Shown: piece by piece, positions 14,682-24,435 of the stretch
Layout of the letters: each line of letters starts with the position of its first letter
Position numbering within the stretch: the stretch's first letter is position 1
NCBI GenBank assembly: GCA_031422195.1
Contig: JANOPZ010000006.1
Location: 1-39,529, forward strand
Source: JALOTE01 sp031422195
GTDB taxonomy: Bacteria > Pseudomonadota > Alphaproteobacteria > Rhizobiales > Rhizobiaceae
DNA: 39,529 nt
Direction of reading: 5' to 3'
The notes under the pieces: generated by a model
The model's database searches: none
What the model was told of the DNA's origin: nothing
What the model saw: the letters and a program-made list of their open reading frames with translations, nothing else
Translations under genes and position numbers: made by a program

Positions 14682-15553
14682 GTGAAACGCTGCTCCTGCC
14701 GTTTCAATATAGTTACATGGTCAACGCGATGTGGGTGTCGGCTTTGGTCGGCGGTGTTTGCGCGTTTTTGTCGGCCTACCTTATGCTCAAAGGTTGGTCG
14801 TTAATAGGCGATGCTCTTAGCCATTCCATCGTACCGGGCGTTGCTGGCGCTTACATGCTGGGTTTGCCTTTTGCATTGGGCGCGTTTCTGGCTGGCGGGT
14901 TAGCGGCGGGAACCATGTTGTTCCTAAACCAGCGCTCGGGCTTGAAAGAAGATGCTATTATCGGCCTTATCTTCACATCATTTTTCGGTCTGGGTCTGTT
15001 TATGGTGTCATTGTCGCCAATGTCAGTCTCGGTGCAAACCATTACGATGGGCAATATTCTGGCAATCACACCGGAGGATACACTGCAGCTTGTGATCATC
15101 GGGGTGGTGTCGCTGACAGTGTTGCTGGCAAAATGGAAAGATTTAATGGTGACATTTTTTGATGAAAACCATGCCCGATCCATCGGCATAAACACCGGTG
15201 TTTTGAAAGTGGTTTTCTTTATGTTGCTGTCAGCGTCCTGCGTTGCGGCCCTTCAGACCGTTGGCGCTTTTTTGGTGATAGCTATGGTGGTCACGCCCGG
15301 TGCAACCGCTTACCTCCTAACCGATCGCTTTCCACGTTTGCTTATGCTTAGCGTGGCTATCGGCGCTATCACCAGTTTTGTCGGCGCTTACATCAGCTTC
15401 TTTTTAGACGGTGCCACTGGTGGCTTAATCGTGACGCTACAAACCTTGATATTTCTAACGGTGTTTTTTGTTGCCCCCAAGCACGGCTATTTTGCTGCCC
15501 GCCGCCGTGCCGCAGAAGCCTTGAGCGACACGGGTTTGGAGGCAGCAAAATGA
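14678..15553 (+). CDS. sitC: Manganese ABC transporter permease SitC
   Basis: 291 residues of the ABC-3 permease family with about eight membrane helices. Conserved pieces include LKGWSLIGDALSHSIVPGVAGAYML near the start, the FTSFFGLGLFMVSLSP helix, and VVTPGATAYLLTDRFPRLL, the usual coupling region facing the ATPase. Overlaps both neighbours by four bases (ATGA), so it is translated with them. It shares the LKGWSL..D..SH pattern with SitD, consistent with duplication and a heterodimeric channel. Confidence 0.92.
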   Translation: MSETLLLPFQYSYMVNAMWVSALVGGVCAFLSAYLMLKGWSLIGDALSHSIVPGVAGAYMLGLPFALGAFLAGGLAAGTMLFLNQRSGLKEDAIIGLIFTSFFGLGLFMVSLSPMSVSVQTITMGNILAITPEDTLQLVIIGVVSLTVLLAKWKDLMVTFFDENHARSIGINTGVLKVVFFMLLSASCVAALQTVGAFLVIAMVVTPGATAYLLTDRFPRLLMLSVAIGAITSFVGAYISFFLDGATGGLIVTLQTLIFLTVFFVAPKHGYFAARRRAAEALSDTGLEAAK

Positions 15554-16380
15554 TCGAGACACTTCTGCAGCCATTTCAATTTGCGTTTATGAACAAGGCC
15601 TTCTTGATCACTGCCATTATTGCTGTGCCTATGGCATTATTGTCGTGCTATCTGGTGCTAAAAGGCTGGTCATTGATGGGCGATGCCATTAGCCATGCTG
15701 TCTTGCCGGGCATTGTGGTTGCATATCTTTTGAACATTCCACTGATTATCGGCGCATTTTGTGCGGGTATGATTTGCGCTTTGGCAACGGGTTTTCTCAA
15801 AGAAAACAGCCGCAATAAGCAAGACACAGTGATGGGGATTGTTTTTTCTGGCATGTTTGGCCTTGGCATTGTGATGTACACCAAGATTAGCACCGACGTG
15901 CACCTTGATCACATTTTATTCGGCAATATGCTTGGCGTTGGTGCTTCCGATCTTTGGACCGCTGGCCTTATTGCACTGGCCGTGACACTTGTAATCATTG
16001 CCAAACGCCATGATTTTCTGTTGCATGCATTCGACCCAATTCAGGCCCAAGCCGTTGGCTTGCCGGTAAAAGCGCTGCATTATGGCTTGCTGATTATGAT
16101 GTCGCTGACGATTGTCGCAACCTTAAAAGCGGTTGGCATTATTCTTTCAATCGGCCTGCTGATTGCACCCGGTGCAATCGCGTTTTTGCTCACGAAAAAA
16201 TTTCAAATCATGATGGCAATAGCCGTTGGCGTGACCATGCTTTCAGGGTTTTTGGGAATATACATCAGCTTTTTCCTTGATAGCGCGCCAGCACCAACCA
16301 TCATTTTGGTCATGACGTTTTTCTTTGTACTGGCGTTTATCAATGTGCAGCGACAAGCTGCTTTGCCGCAAGGGGTTTGA
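15550..16380 (+). CDS. sitD: Manganese ABC transporter permease SitD
   Basis: 276 residues, ABC-3 family, seven to nine hydrophobic helices. The paralogous motif LKGWSLMGDAISHAVLPGI appears at residues of about 37-55, and LIAPGAIAFLLTKKFQIMM marks the ATPase-contact region. Its start overlaps the sitC stop as ATGA. Last gene of the importer: a short hairpin with Ts follows, then the purine operon. Confidence 0.92.
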   Translation: MIETLLQPFQFAFMNKAFLITAIIAVPMALLSCYLVLKGWSLMGDAISHAVLPGIVVAYLLNIPLIIGAFCAGMICALATGFLKENSRNKQDTVMGIVFSGMFGLGIVMYTKISTDVHLDHILFGNMLGVGASDLWTAGLIALAVTLVIIAKRHDFLLHAFDPIQAQAVGLPVKALHYGLLIMMSLTIVATLKAVGIILSIGLLIAPGAIAFLLTKKFQIMMAIAVGVTMLSGFLGIYISFFLDSAPAPTIILVMTFFFVLAFINVQRQAALPQGV

Positions 16381-16401
16381 AGCAAATGGACCTTGCTTTT
16401 T
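16381..16401 (+). terminator. Short terminator after sitD
   Basis: AGCAA (16381-16385) pairs with TTGCT (16393-16397) and leads into a run of five Ts (16397-16401), directly after the sitD stop. The stem is only five pairs, so termination is probably partial. Confidence 0.45.
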
Positions 16402-16450
16402 GGTGCGTATGGTCTTGATATAGGCCAACAAAACAAATCAATTGAGCACT

Positions 16451-17902
16451 ATGTCAATCCGCTTTCTTCTGAACGATACTGAAATCACCCGCGATGATTT
16501 TGCGCCGGATGAAACACTGCTGGATTTTCTGCGCCTTGAAGCGAGCCTAACAGGCACAAAAGAAGGCTGCAACGAAGGCGATTGTGGTGCCTGCACAGTT
16601 TTGATCGGGCGTGTTCAAGGCAGTGAACTCATTTATGAAGGGCTAAATGCCTGCATCAAATTCACCGGCACTTTGCACGGTTGCCACGTTGTAACAGTTG
16701 AGCATTTATCGCCCGCCAATGGTAAATTGCATCCGGTTCAGCAGGCGCTGGTCGATCATCATGGCTCGCAATGTGGCTTTTGCACGCCGGGCTTTGTCAT
16801 GTCACTTTATGGTATGTGGATGCAAAATTCGCAGCCCACAGAATTGGACGTTGAACGCAATTTGCAGGGTAATCTCTGCCGTTGCACCGGCTACCGCCCG
16901 ATCGTGGATGCGGCTTTGGCAATTCAAGGTAATGCAAATGCTGATCCGCTGATTGCTGAGCGCGCAAAAGTCACCGCGTTACTCAAGGCTATGGACATCG
17001 GTCAACGTGTCGTTTCGGGCAAACTAGATGCACCCTTCATCATCCCCGCAGATGAAGATGATTTGGCGGTGGCTTTGATTGAATACCCCAATGCAACAAT
17101 TGTGGCTGGGGCAACCGATGTCGGCCTATGGGTCACCAAAGGGTTTCGCAAAATCGCTCCGGTTATCTCTATTGGTGGCTTGCGAGATTTGCAGAACATC
17201 ACACATGAACACGGCAGTTTACGCATTGGAGCGGGTGTCTCGTATACCAAAGCGCTGGCCGAACTTGAAAAGCTGCATCCTGCTTTGGGTGAACTCTTAT
17301 GGCGCATCGGCGGCGATCAAGTGCGCAACGCCGGCACAATAGGCGGCAATATTGCTGGCGGTTCGCCCATTGGCGATATGCCGCCCCCGTTGATTGCGAT
17401 GGCCGCGATCGTAGAGCTGCGCAAAGGCAACCATATCCGCCAAATACCGCTCGAAGACTATTTCATCACTTATGGCAAGCAAGCGCGGGAAACGTCTGAA
17501 TTTATACGTGCCATTATCATTCCTGCGCCAAAGCCAAACGCGCATTTTGCGGTCTACAAAATTTCCAAACGCCGCAATGAAGATATATCGGCGCTGCTCG
17601 GGGCGTTTCACGTTAAGCTTGAAGATAATATTATTATTTCTGCCCGTATTTGCTTTGGCGGCATGGCTGGCACCCCCAAACGCGCAACTCATGTTGAAGG
17701 CGCATTAGTCGGCCAGCCTTGGAACCAAATGACAATAAATGCAGCCAGGCTTGTTTTTGCAAACGATTATCAGCCCCTTACTGATATGCGCGCCAGTGCA
17801 GAATACCGCTTGATGACTGCGAAAAATCTGCTGCAACGCTTTTTCGTTGAGCATAGTGGTGAGACCCAACCTATCCGTTTGGAGACCCACCATGCGGCAT
17901 GA
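16451..17902 (+). CDS. xdhA: Xanthine dehydrogenase small subunit XdhA (2Fe-2S and FAD)
   Basis: 483 residues. The N-terminal ferredoxin-like domain has C40, C45, C48 (GCNEGDCGACTV) and C68, and the second [2Fe-2S] domain has C108, C111 (QCGFCTPG), C143 and C145 (NLCRCTGYRP). The FAD domain (about 180-480) shows VAGATDVGLWVTKGFRK and GGDQVRNAGTIGGNIAGGSP. All eight cluster ligands are present. It passes electrons from the molybdenum site in XdhB to NAD+ through FAD. The ATG at 16451 follows an in-frame TTG at 16442, an alternative start; the ribosome site is weak for both. First gene of the purine operon, 70 bases after sitD. Confidence 0.93.
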   Translation: MSIRFLLNDTEITRDDFAPDETLLDFLRLEASLTGTKEGCNEGDCGACTVLIGRVQGSELIYEGLNACIKFTGTLHGCHVVTVEHLSPANGKLHPVQQALVDHHGSQCGFCTPGFVMSLYGMWMQNSQPTELDVERNLQGNLCRCTGYRPIVDAALAIQGNANADPLIAERAKVTALLKAMDIGQRVVSGKLDAPFIIPADEDDLAVALIEYPNATIVAGATDVGLWVTKGFRKIAPVISIGGLRDLQNITHEHGSLRIGAGVSYTKALAELEKLHPALGELLWRIGGDQVRNAGTIGGNIAGGSPIGDMPPPLIAMAAIVELRKGNHIRQIPLEDYFITYGKQARETSEFIRAIIIPAPKPNAHFAVYKISKRRNEDISALLGAFHVKLEDNIIISARICFGGMAGTPKRATHVEGALVGQPWNQMTINAARLVFANDYQPLTDMRASAEYRLMTAKNLLQRFFVEHSGETQPIRLETHHAA

Positions 17903-20219
17903 AACCATTAAAAACGCCGAAACCAAGGGCGCTGTGCATACCTCGGTTGAGCATGATTCGGCCGCCCGCCACGTTGCAGGTCGCGCTGAGTACATTGACG
18001 ATATTGCCGAACCAAAAGGCACCCTTCATGCCTATGTGGGCCTCTCCAACATCGCCCACGGGACCATCAAAGCAATAGACTTAAGCGCTGTTCGTGCCAG
18101 CGCTGGTGTCGTCGACATTATGGTGGCAAGTGAAATTGCCCACAACGACATCTCGCCGACCGGGAAAAACGATGAGCCCATTTTGGCTGACGGCAAGGTG
18201 AAGTATTATGGCCAGCCGATTTTCGCTGTCCTTGCAAAAACAAGGCTAGAGGCCCGTCACGCCGCGCGTCTTGCCAAGATTACCTATGATGCATTGCCTT
18301 ATGCAATCGACGTTCTTGATGCTGCGCCAGATGATCTTGTCACCGAGCCTTTGAAGCTCCAGCGCGGCGACCCGCAAACGGCGCTGACTAAATCCAAACA
18401 TCGCATCATCAATGAAATGCGAATTGGCGGGCAGGACCATTTCTATTTGGAAGGGCATATTGCATTCGCCATACCAGGTGAAAACCAAGAAATGGTGGTG
18501 TGGTCATCGACGCAACACCCAAGCGAAGTGCAGCATATGGTAGCCCATGTTTTGGGCGCAGGTTCAAGTGACATTGAAGTTAAAGTGCGGCGCATGGGCG
18601 GCGGCTTTGGCGGCAAAGAAACCCAATCCAACCAGTTTGCCGTATTGGCTGCCTTGTTTGCGCGCAAACATGGAAAGGCTGTCAAACTCCGCCTTGACCG
18701 TGATGACGATATGGAAATCACCGGTAAACGGCATGATTTTCATGTAACTTACGATGTGGGGTTCAATAATCGCGGCGTCATTGAGGCGCTCGATATGGTT
18801 TATGCCGCCCGCGCCGGCTTTTCATCAGATTTGTCTGGCCCTGTTACCGATCGCGCATTATTTCATGCCGATAATTGTTATTATTTGCCCGAAGTGCGCC
18901 TGCGCTCAGAGCCGCGCCGCACCAACACGGTATCGAACACCGCGTTTCGCGGATTTGGTGGCCCACAGGGAATGGTTGGCGGTGAACGTGTCATTGAAGA
19001 GATCGCCTATGCGCTGGGGCTTGATACCCTTGACGTACGGCGGCGTAATTTTTACGGGCAAAAAACCCGCAACGTCACGCCTTACCATCAGACTGTGACC
19101 GACAATATCATCGCCAAACTGGTCGATGAATTGGAAGCAAATTGCGATTATCAAACCCGCCGTGCGGCCATTAAAACCTTCAATGCGCAAAGCCCGGTTT
19201 TGAAAAAAGGTATTGCGCTAACACCTGTTAAGTTCGGGATTTCCTTTACCGCAACGTGGTATAATCAAGCTGGCGCACTGATCCATGTCTATTCAGATGG
19301 CACGGTTCATTTGAACCATGGCGGCACGGAAATGGGGCAGGGGCTGCATACCAAAATTGCGCAAATTGTGGCTGACGAGTTTCAAATTGATTTGGATAAG
19401 GTGCGCATTACTGCCACCACAACCGCCAAGGTGCCAAACACCTCTGCAACGGCGGCGTCGTCCGGCACAGACCTCAACGCCATGGCGGCAACGGATGCCT
19501 GCAACCAAATCAAAGCAAGGCTGGTTGATTTTGCAGTTGAGAAATTCAACGTCACTAAAGCTGAAATCAGCTTCCAAGCAGGCCATATCCGTGTTGGCAA
19601 AGAGCTGATTGCGTTTGCTGATTTTATCAAGCAAGCCTATATGGCGCGTGTGCATTTGTCGGCGGCTGGGTTTTACAAAACACCCAAAGTCCATTGGGAC
19701 AGGAAAAACGGCACTGGTCGCCCGTTCTACTATTTTGCCTATGGCGCGGCCTGCTCAGAAGTGACGATTGATACGTTGACCGGTGAATATCGCGTTGAGC
19801 GCAGTGATTTGCACCATGATGTCGGGCGCTCGCTGAACCCGGCGCTTGATATTGGCCAAATCGAAGGCGCATTCATTCAAGGCATGGGTTGGCTTACGAC
19901 CGAAGAGCTTTGGTGGGACGATAAAGGCCGCCTTCGCACGCATGCGCCGTCCACCTATAAAATCCCGCTGGCTTCAGATATTCCCCGAACCTTTAATACT
20001 AAACTGGTCGATTGGTCTGAAAATAAAGAGCGCGCGATCCGCCGCTCCAAGGCGGTAGGCGAGCCACCTTTCATGTTGGCAATATCTGTTTTGGAAGCCC
20101 TTTCAATGGCTGTCGCCAGCATTGCAGATTACAAGCATTGCCCGCGCCTTGATACACCTGCAACGCCCGAACGCGTGCTGATGGCGGTTGAACGGTTAAA
20201 GAACATTTCCGCTAAATGA
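17892..20219 (+). CDS. xdhB: Xanthine dehydrogenase large subunit XdhB (molybdopterin-binding)
   Basis: 775 residues of the aldehyde oxidase/xanthine dehydrogenase molybdopterin-binding family. Key pieces: RRMGGGFGGKETQSNQFA and AFRGFGGPQGM for the cofactor, HLNHGGTEMGQGLHTKIAQI, ATAASSGTDLNAMA, and KAVGEPPFML containing the glutamate that acts as general base. It hydroxylates hypoxanthine and xanthine to urate. The start at 17892 is set by GGAG seven bases upstream and overlaps the end of xdhA by 11 bases, so the subunits are made together. Its TGA overlaps the xdhC ATG. Confidence 0.94.
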   Translation: MRHETIKNAETKGAVHTSVEHDSAARHVAGRAEYIDDIAEPKGTLHAYVGLSNIAHGTIKAIDLSAVRASAGVVDIMVASEIAHNDISPTGKNDEPILADGKVKYYGQPIFAVLAKTRLEARHAARLAKITYDALPYAIDVLDAAPDDLVTEPLKLQRGDPQTALTKSKHRIINEMRIGGQDHFYLEGHIAFAIPGENQEMVVWSSTQHPSEVQHMVAHVLGAGSSDIEVKVRRMGGGFGGKETQSNQFAVLAALFARKHGKAVKLRLDRDDDMEITGKRHDFHVTYDVGFNNRGVIEALDMVYAARAGFSSDLSGPVTDRALFHADNCYYLPEVRLRSEPRRTNTVSNTAFRGFGGPQGMVGGERVIEEIAYALGLDTLDVRRRNFYGQKTRNVTPYHQTVTDNIIAKLVDELEANCDYQTRRAAIKTFNAQSPVLKKGIALTPVKFGISFTATWYNQAGALIHVYSDGTVHLNHGGTEMGQGLHTKIAQIVADEFQIDLDKVRITATTTAKVPNTSATAASSGTDLNAMAATDACNQIKARLVDFAVEKFNVTKAEISFQAGHIRVGKELIAFADFIKQAYMARVHLSAAGFYKTPKVHWDRKNGTGRPFYYFAYGAACSEVTIDTLTGEYRVERSDLHHDVGRSLNPALDIGQIEGAFIQGMGWLTTEELWWDDKGRLRTHAPSTYKIPLASDIPRTFNTKLVDWSENKERAIRRSKAVGEPPFMLAISVLEALSMAVASIADYKHCPRLDTPATPERVLMAVERLKNISAK

Positions 20220-21016
20220 AGCGCATATCAGAGTATTTAACAGCGCATAGCGATGTCATTTGCATCAAAGTCATTGCCGCAAAAGGCTCAACTCCGCGCG
20301 AAAAAAACGCATTTATGTTGGTGTCTAAAAGCTCGATCTATAGCACGATTGGCGGCGGGCGGTTGGAACTGGATGCCATTGCCAAAGCGCGAATCATGCT
20401 TTTGTCACGTGACGTTCAAGTCGAAATGAATATTGGCTTGGGGCCGGAGATTGACCAGTGTTGCGGCGGGCGCGTTGTGTTGCGGCTGAACAAACTGACG
20501 AAACTTGAGCGAGCAGAAATGACTGAAACCGCAACTTTAAACGTCAACCGAATGCCGGAAGTCTTGCTGTTTGGCGCGGGCCATGTCGGGCGCGCTTTAG
20601 CACTGGCGCTAGCGCCGCTGCCTTTCCGCATCAGTCTCATTGATCCGCGACCGCACGCCCTTTTGCCCGACATTCATGGTGTAGCGAGTCAAGCTTTGCC
20701 TGTGCCGGAACAGGCGGTGCGCAACGCAAAACCGGGCAGCAGTTTTGTGGTGATGACACATGAGCATTCACTGGACTTTCTGATTATCAATGAAGCACTC
20801 AAGCGCAACGACGCAGCTTATGTTGGCCTCATCGGCTCTAAAACCAAGAAAGCAATGTTCCGGGCGCAATATTTGGCTGATGAAGGAACGCTGGCTGACT
20901 TTGCGAAGCTGACTTGCCCGATAGGTGCAAATCCAACAGGCGACAAGCGGCCGGAAGTTATAGCAGCCTTTGTCGCAGCAGAACTTTGCATGAGACTGCT
21001 TGCCCCCAAAAGCTAA
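20216..21016 (+). CDS. xdhC: Xanthine dehydrogenase accessory protein XdhC
   Basis: 266 residues. N-terminal XdhC domain with IKVIAAKGSTPREKNAFML and IGGGRLELDAI, then EIDQCCGGRVVLRL with the paired cysteines expected for molybdenum cofactor handling. The C-terminal Rossmann-like domain starts VLLFGAGHVGRALALALA and includes VGLIGSKTKKAMF. XdhC binds the cofactor, promotes its sulfuration and inserts it into XdhB. It overlaps xdhB by four bases (ATGA). A 41-base gap leads to puuD. Confidence 0.93.
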   Translation: MKRISEYLTAHSDVICIKVIAAKGSTPREKNAFMLVSKSSIYSTIGGGRLELDAIAKARIMLLSRDVQVEMNIGLGPEIDQCCGGRVVLRLNKLTKLERAEMTETATLNVNRMPEVLLFGAGHVGRALALALAPLPFRISLIDPRPHALLPDIHGVASQALPVPEQAVRNAKPGSSFVVMTHEHSLDFLIINEALKRNDAAYVGLIGSKTKKAMFRAQYLADEGTLADFAKLTCPIGANPTGDKRPEVIAAFVAAELCMRLLAPKS

Positions 21017-21057
21017 GGCGGCTACGCCATGTGAGATAAGATGTTTCGAGTTGAACG

Positions 21058-22272
21058 ATGATTGATTTTGCGATTTTCATTGATTGGATCACTTTCGCGG
21101 TGCGCTGGCTCCACGTGGTGACAGCAATCGCGTGGATTGGCTCATCGTTTTATTTTATCGCCCTTGATCTCGGTTTGAAAAAAGCGGCTGATTTGCCGGT
21201 CGGCGCGTATGGTGAAGAATGGCAGGTGCATGGCGGCGGGTTTTATCACATCCGCAAATTTCTGGTCGCGCCACCAAACTTGCCAGAACATTTGATTTGG
21301 CACAAATATCAAAGCTACTTTACCTGGCTTTCAGGTTTCGCGCTGCTGGCTTTGGTTTACTACCTGCACGCAGATTTGTTTTTGATCGACCGCAACGTGC
21401 TGGATGTGCCTGTATGGCAGGCCATTACCATTTCAATTGTTTCGCTCGCCATCGGCTGGCTTATCTATGATACCCTTTGCAAGTCACCCATCGGCACCAG
21501 CCAAAACGGCTTGATGATCGTGCTATTTATTGTGCTGGTGGCGATGGCCTGGGGCTATACGCAAGTGTTTACCGGCCGCGCAGCCTTGCTGCATTTGGGC
21601 GCGTTCACCGCCACTATTATGTCGGCTAATGTGTTCTTGATCATTATCCCCAACCAGAAAATTGTGGTGGCTGATTTGATCGCGGGCCGCGTGCCAGATG
21701 CCAAATATGGAAAGATCGCCAAACAACGTTCGCTGCACAATAATTATCTTACCCTTCCTGTCATTTTCCTAATGTTGTCCAACCATTACCCGTTAGCGTT
21801 TGCTTCCGAATATAATTGGTTGATCGCCTCAATCGTTTTTCTAATCGGCGTTTTGGTGCGTCATTTCTTCAACACAATGCATGCAGGGAAAGGTACACCG
21901 CACTGGACATGGGGTGCTTCTGCGGTGCTGTTCATCATTATAATTTGGCTGTCATCGGTGTCCGTCACACAAGCCGCCGAACCCTTGTCGCTGAAAGCTG
22001 CTGAGCGCATGAAGGCCGATAATTTTACTTCGGTCGCCGAACTCGTCCAATCCCGCTGCTCAATGTGCCATGCCGCCGAACCGGTTTGGGAAGGTATTCA
22101 TTGGGCCCCAAAAGGCGTGATGCTCGATACGCCTGAGCGTATTGCTGAAAACGCCACGCAAATCTATTTACAGGCCGGTGTTTCCCACGCTATGCCGCCG
22201 CAAAACATAACCGAGTTATTGCCAGAAGATCGCGCCGCAATTGTTAAATGGTTCAAGCAGGATGGCCTCTAA
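21058..22272 (+). CDS. puuD: Membrane urate hydroxylase PuuD with fused cytochrome c domain
   Basis: 404 residues. Eight or more membrane helices with the conserved opening FAVRWLHVVTAIAWIGSSFYF and YGEEWQVHGGGFYHIRK, then a C-terminal cytochrome c domain with a CSMCH heme motif at 334-338 and a likely methionine ligand in SHAMPPQNITEL. This is the PuuD type of urate oxidase, which sends electrons to the respiratory chain and avoids the hydrogen peroxide made by soluble uricase. It produces 5-hydroxyisourate. Placed after xdhABC it takes up the urate they make. Its TAA overlaps the guaD ATG by one base. Confidence 0.93.
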   Translation: MIDFAIFIDWITFAVRWLHVVTAIAWIGSSFYFIALDLGLKKAADLPVGAYGEEWQVHGGGFYHIRKFLVAPPNLPEHLIWHKYQSYFTWLSGFALLALVYYLHADLFLIDRNVLDVPVWQAITISIVSLAIGWLIYDTLCKSPIGTSQNGLMIVLFIVLVAMAWGYTQVFTGRAALLHLGAFTATIMSANVFLIIIPNQKIVVADLIAGRVPDAKYGKIAKQRSLHNNYLTLPVIFLMLSNHYPLAFASEYNWLIASIVFLIGVLVRHFFNTMHAGKGTPHWTWGASAVLFIIIIWLSSVSVTQAAEPLSLKAAERMKADNFTSVAELVQSRCSMCHAAEPVWEGIHWAPKGVMLDTPERIAENATQIYLQAGVSHAMPPQNITELLPEDRAAIVKWFKQDGL

Positions 22273-23564
22273 TGCACATTCTTCGCGGGCGGACGCTTCG
22301 TTTTCATCGCCGCCCTGAGGGGTTGCATGATCTTGCTTCCTACACTTACCGCGAAGATGGCGCGCTGTTGATTGATGGTGGCATAATCGTTGCAGAAGGT
22401 GATTATGGCGCAATTGCCAAGGCCAATCCTGACGTTACAGCTACCGACCACCGCCCGCATTTAATACTGCCTGGCTTCATTGATCCGCACTTACACTTTC
22501 CACAAATGCAGGTAATTGCATCATTCGGTGCACGGCTGATTGAGTGGTTAAACACTTACACTTTCCCAGAAGAAATGCGGTTTGCAGATAAGGTGCACGC
22601 TGACCGCATTGCCGACCAATTGTTTACGACGTTGATCGCCAATGGCACCACCACAGCAGCGGCCTATTGCACATCTCATCCCCATTCAGTGGATGCGTTT
22701 TTTGAGGCCTCAGAACAACGCAATATGCGCATGATTGCGGGCAAAGTGCTGATGGATCGCAACGCGCCAACAGGCCTTCTGGATACGCCGAAATCAGCTC
22801 ATACTGATACGCTTGCCTTGGCCGCCAAATGGCATGGCAAGGGCAGGGCGCATTATTGCATCACGCCGCGCTTTGCTATCACCTCAACGCCAGAGCAAAT
22901 GGAGGTTGCGCAAACATTGGTGGCAGAATTGCCAGACTGCTATGTACAAACTCATCTTGGTGAAACCCCAGAGGAAATCGAGTTTGCAACGTCACTATTT
23001 CCAGACGCGCCCGACTATACTGGGATTTATGAACACTACGGCCTGCTCGGCGAGAAAACATTGCTCGGCCATTGTATTCATCTCACTGAACGCGAAGTTG
23101 ACGTTATTGCTGCTACCAAATCTGTTGCGGTGTCCTGCCCAACCTCAAATTTGTTCTTAGGTTCAGGTCTGTTCCCGCGCCAACGCCTGCTTGATCATCG
23201 CGTAAAAATCGCCCTTGCTACGGATATCGGCGGTGGCACCTCTTATTCAATGCTGCGCACGCTGGATGAGTTTTATAAGGTGCTTCAGCTTGGCCGCGAA
23301 GTGCATGATCCGCTCAATGCGTTTTATCAAATCACGCGCGGAAACGCTGAGAGTTTAGGCTTGGTTGATAAAATAGGCACACTCGAAGTTGGAAGTGAAG
23401 CGGATATTGTGGTGCTCAATGCCAATGCCACGCCCTCAATGGCGCTGCGGATGGAGCGCACTTCGGCATTGGCTGAAGAACTGTTCGTATTGCAAACCAT
23501 GGGCGATGATCGCAGCGTGGTTGAAACCTATGTGGCGGGTGTCGCTATGAAACGGCAACCGTAA
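22272..23564 (+). CDS. guaD: Guanine deaminase
   Basis: 430 residues of the amidohydrolase fold. Zinc ligands appear as PGFIDPHLHFPQ (HxH), the histidine in QTHLGETPEEIE, the histidine in LLGHCIHLTEREVD, and the aspartate in ALATDIGGGTSYSML. It removes the amino group of guanine to give xanthine, the substrate of XdhAB. The ATG at 22272 overlaps the puuD stop (TAATG), which points to coupled translation; an upstream in-frame ATG at 22248 would lie inside puuD and lacks support. Last gene of the operon, convergent with proC with ten bases between stops. Confidence 0.93.
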   Translation: MHILRGRTLRFHRRPEGLHDLASYTYREDGALLIDGGIIVAEGDYGAIAKANPDVTATDHRPHLILPGFIDPHLHFPQMQVIASFGARLIEWLNTYTFPEEMRFADKVHADRIADQLFTTLIANGTTTAAAYCTSHPHSVDAFFEASEQRNMRMIAGKVLMDRNAPTGLLDTPKSAHTDTLALAAKWHGKGRAHYCITPRFAITSTPEQMEVAQTLVAELPDCYVQTHLGETPEEIEFATSLFPDAPDYTGIYEHYGLLGEKTLLGHCIHLTEREVDVIAATKSVAVSCPTSNLFLGSGLFPRQRLLDHRVKIALATDIGGGTSYSMLRTLDEFYKVLQLGREVHDPLNAFYQITRGNAESLGLVDKIGTLEVGSEADIVVLNANATPSMALRMERTSALAEELFVLQTMGDDRSVVETYVAGVAMKRQP

Positions 23565-23574
23565 AGAGGCGGAT

Positions 23575-24387
23575 TTACCCGCGCCCCAACTCTTGCGCCC
23601 GAACTTTGGCTGCATTGACAGCCTCAATCATTAAATTTTCGAGACGTTTGTCACCCATCAACACCTGCAATGCAGCATAAGTTGTGCCTTTTGGACTTGT
23701 CACATTCACGCGCAATTGGGCAGCATCTTCTGTTGCCTGTTCGGCCAGTTTTGCTGCTCCAAACACGGTCTGACGTGCGTAAATCATGGCTTGATGTTCA
23801 CCCATTCCAGCCGCTTTAGCCGCCTCAGCCAGACATTCAATAAAGTAAAACAAATAGGCCGGGCCAGAACCTGAAACGGCAGTAACAATATCTATCATCG
23901 CCTCATCATGGAGTTCATCGACAACGCCGTTGGCTTCCAGCAAATTTATGGCAAACTTTTTGGCGCTCACTGAAACATGCCCATTGGCAAACATGCCGAT
24001 CATGCCCATTCCAATTGAAGCGGGTGTATTTGGCATCGTGCGAATAACAGGAACCTGTTCACCCATCAGCCCGGTATAAAGTGCAATCGGTGCACCCGCT
24101 GCAACCGTAATCAACGTTGCACCGGCATTTGTAAAAACGCGATAATCCGGGAGTGCGCTTTCCAACATTTGCGGCTTCAGCGCAATCATTAAGAGATCAA
24201 CGGGGCGACTCACAAAGGCCGTTGCTTCTGCGGCCACATCCACACCAAGGCTGGCTGCTCTATTTTGCAAGGTTTCATTTGGCTCTGCAACCATAATATC
24301 CTTCGGTGATGCCGCGCCTTTATCAAGCCAGCCCTTGAGCATCGCAAAACCCATATTGCCGCAACCTGCCAAAAGAATAGTTTTCAT
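23575..24387 (-). CDS. proC: Pyrroline-5-carboxylate reductase ProC
   Basis: 270 residues. Rossmann NADPH site at the start (KTILLAGCGNMGFAMLKGWL), the ALKPQM strand, IRTMPNTPASIGMGMIGMFA, and the C-terminal helical domain with DIVTAVSGSGPAYLFYFIEC and NVTSPKGTTYAALQVL, where the substrate-binding serine/threonine residues lie. It makes proline from pyrroline-5-carboxylate. The ATG at 24387 is chosen over a GTG at 24396 because CGGAG sits eight bases before it. It stands alone between the purine operon and the polysaccharide cluster. Confidence 0.93.
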   Translation of the reverse strand: MKTILLAGCGNMGFAMLKGWLDKGAASPKDIMVAEPNETLQNRAASLGVDVAAEATAFVSRPVDLLMIALKPQMLESALPDYRVFTNAGATLITVAAGAPIALYTGLMGEQVPVIRTMPNTPASIGMGMIGMFANGHVSVSAKKFAINLLEANGVVDELHDEAMIDIVTAVSGSGPAYLFYFIECLAEAAKAAGMGEHQAMIYARQTVFGAAKLAEQATEDAAQLRVNVTSPKGTTYAALQVLMGDKRLENLMIEAVNAAKVRAQELGRG

Positions 24388-24415
24388 TTCAGACACTCCG
24401 TGTGCCCAAAGCCTT

Positions 24416-24434
24416 GAAACTGTATGACAGTTTC
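24416..24434. terminator. Perfect hairpin after the O-antigen ligase gene
   Basis: GAAACTG (24416-24422) and CAGTTTC (24428-24434) pair fully around a TATGA loop, starting at the stop codon of the leftward ligase gene and lying just before proC. No T-run follows, so it may terminate weakly or protect the message end. Confidence 0.4.
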
Positions 24435-24435
24435 G

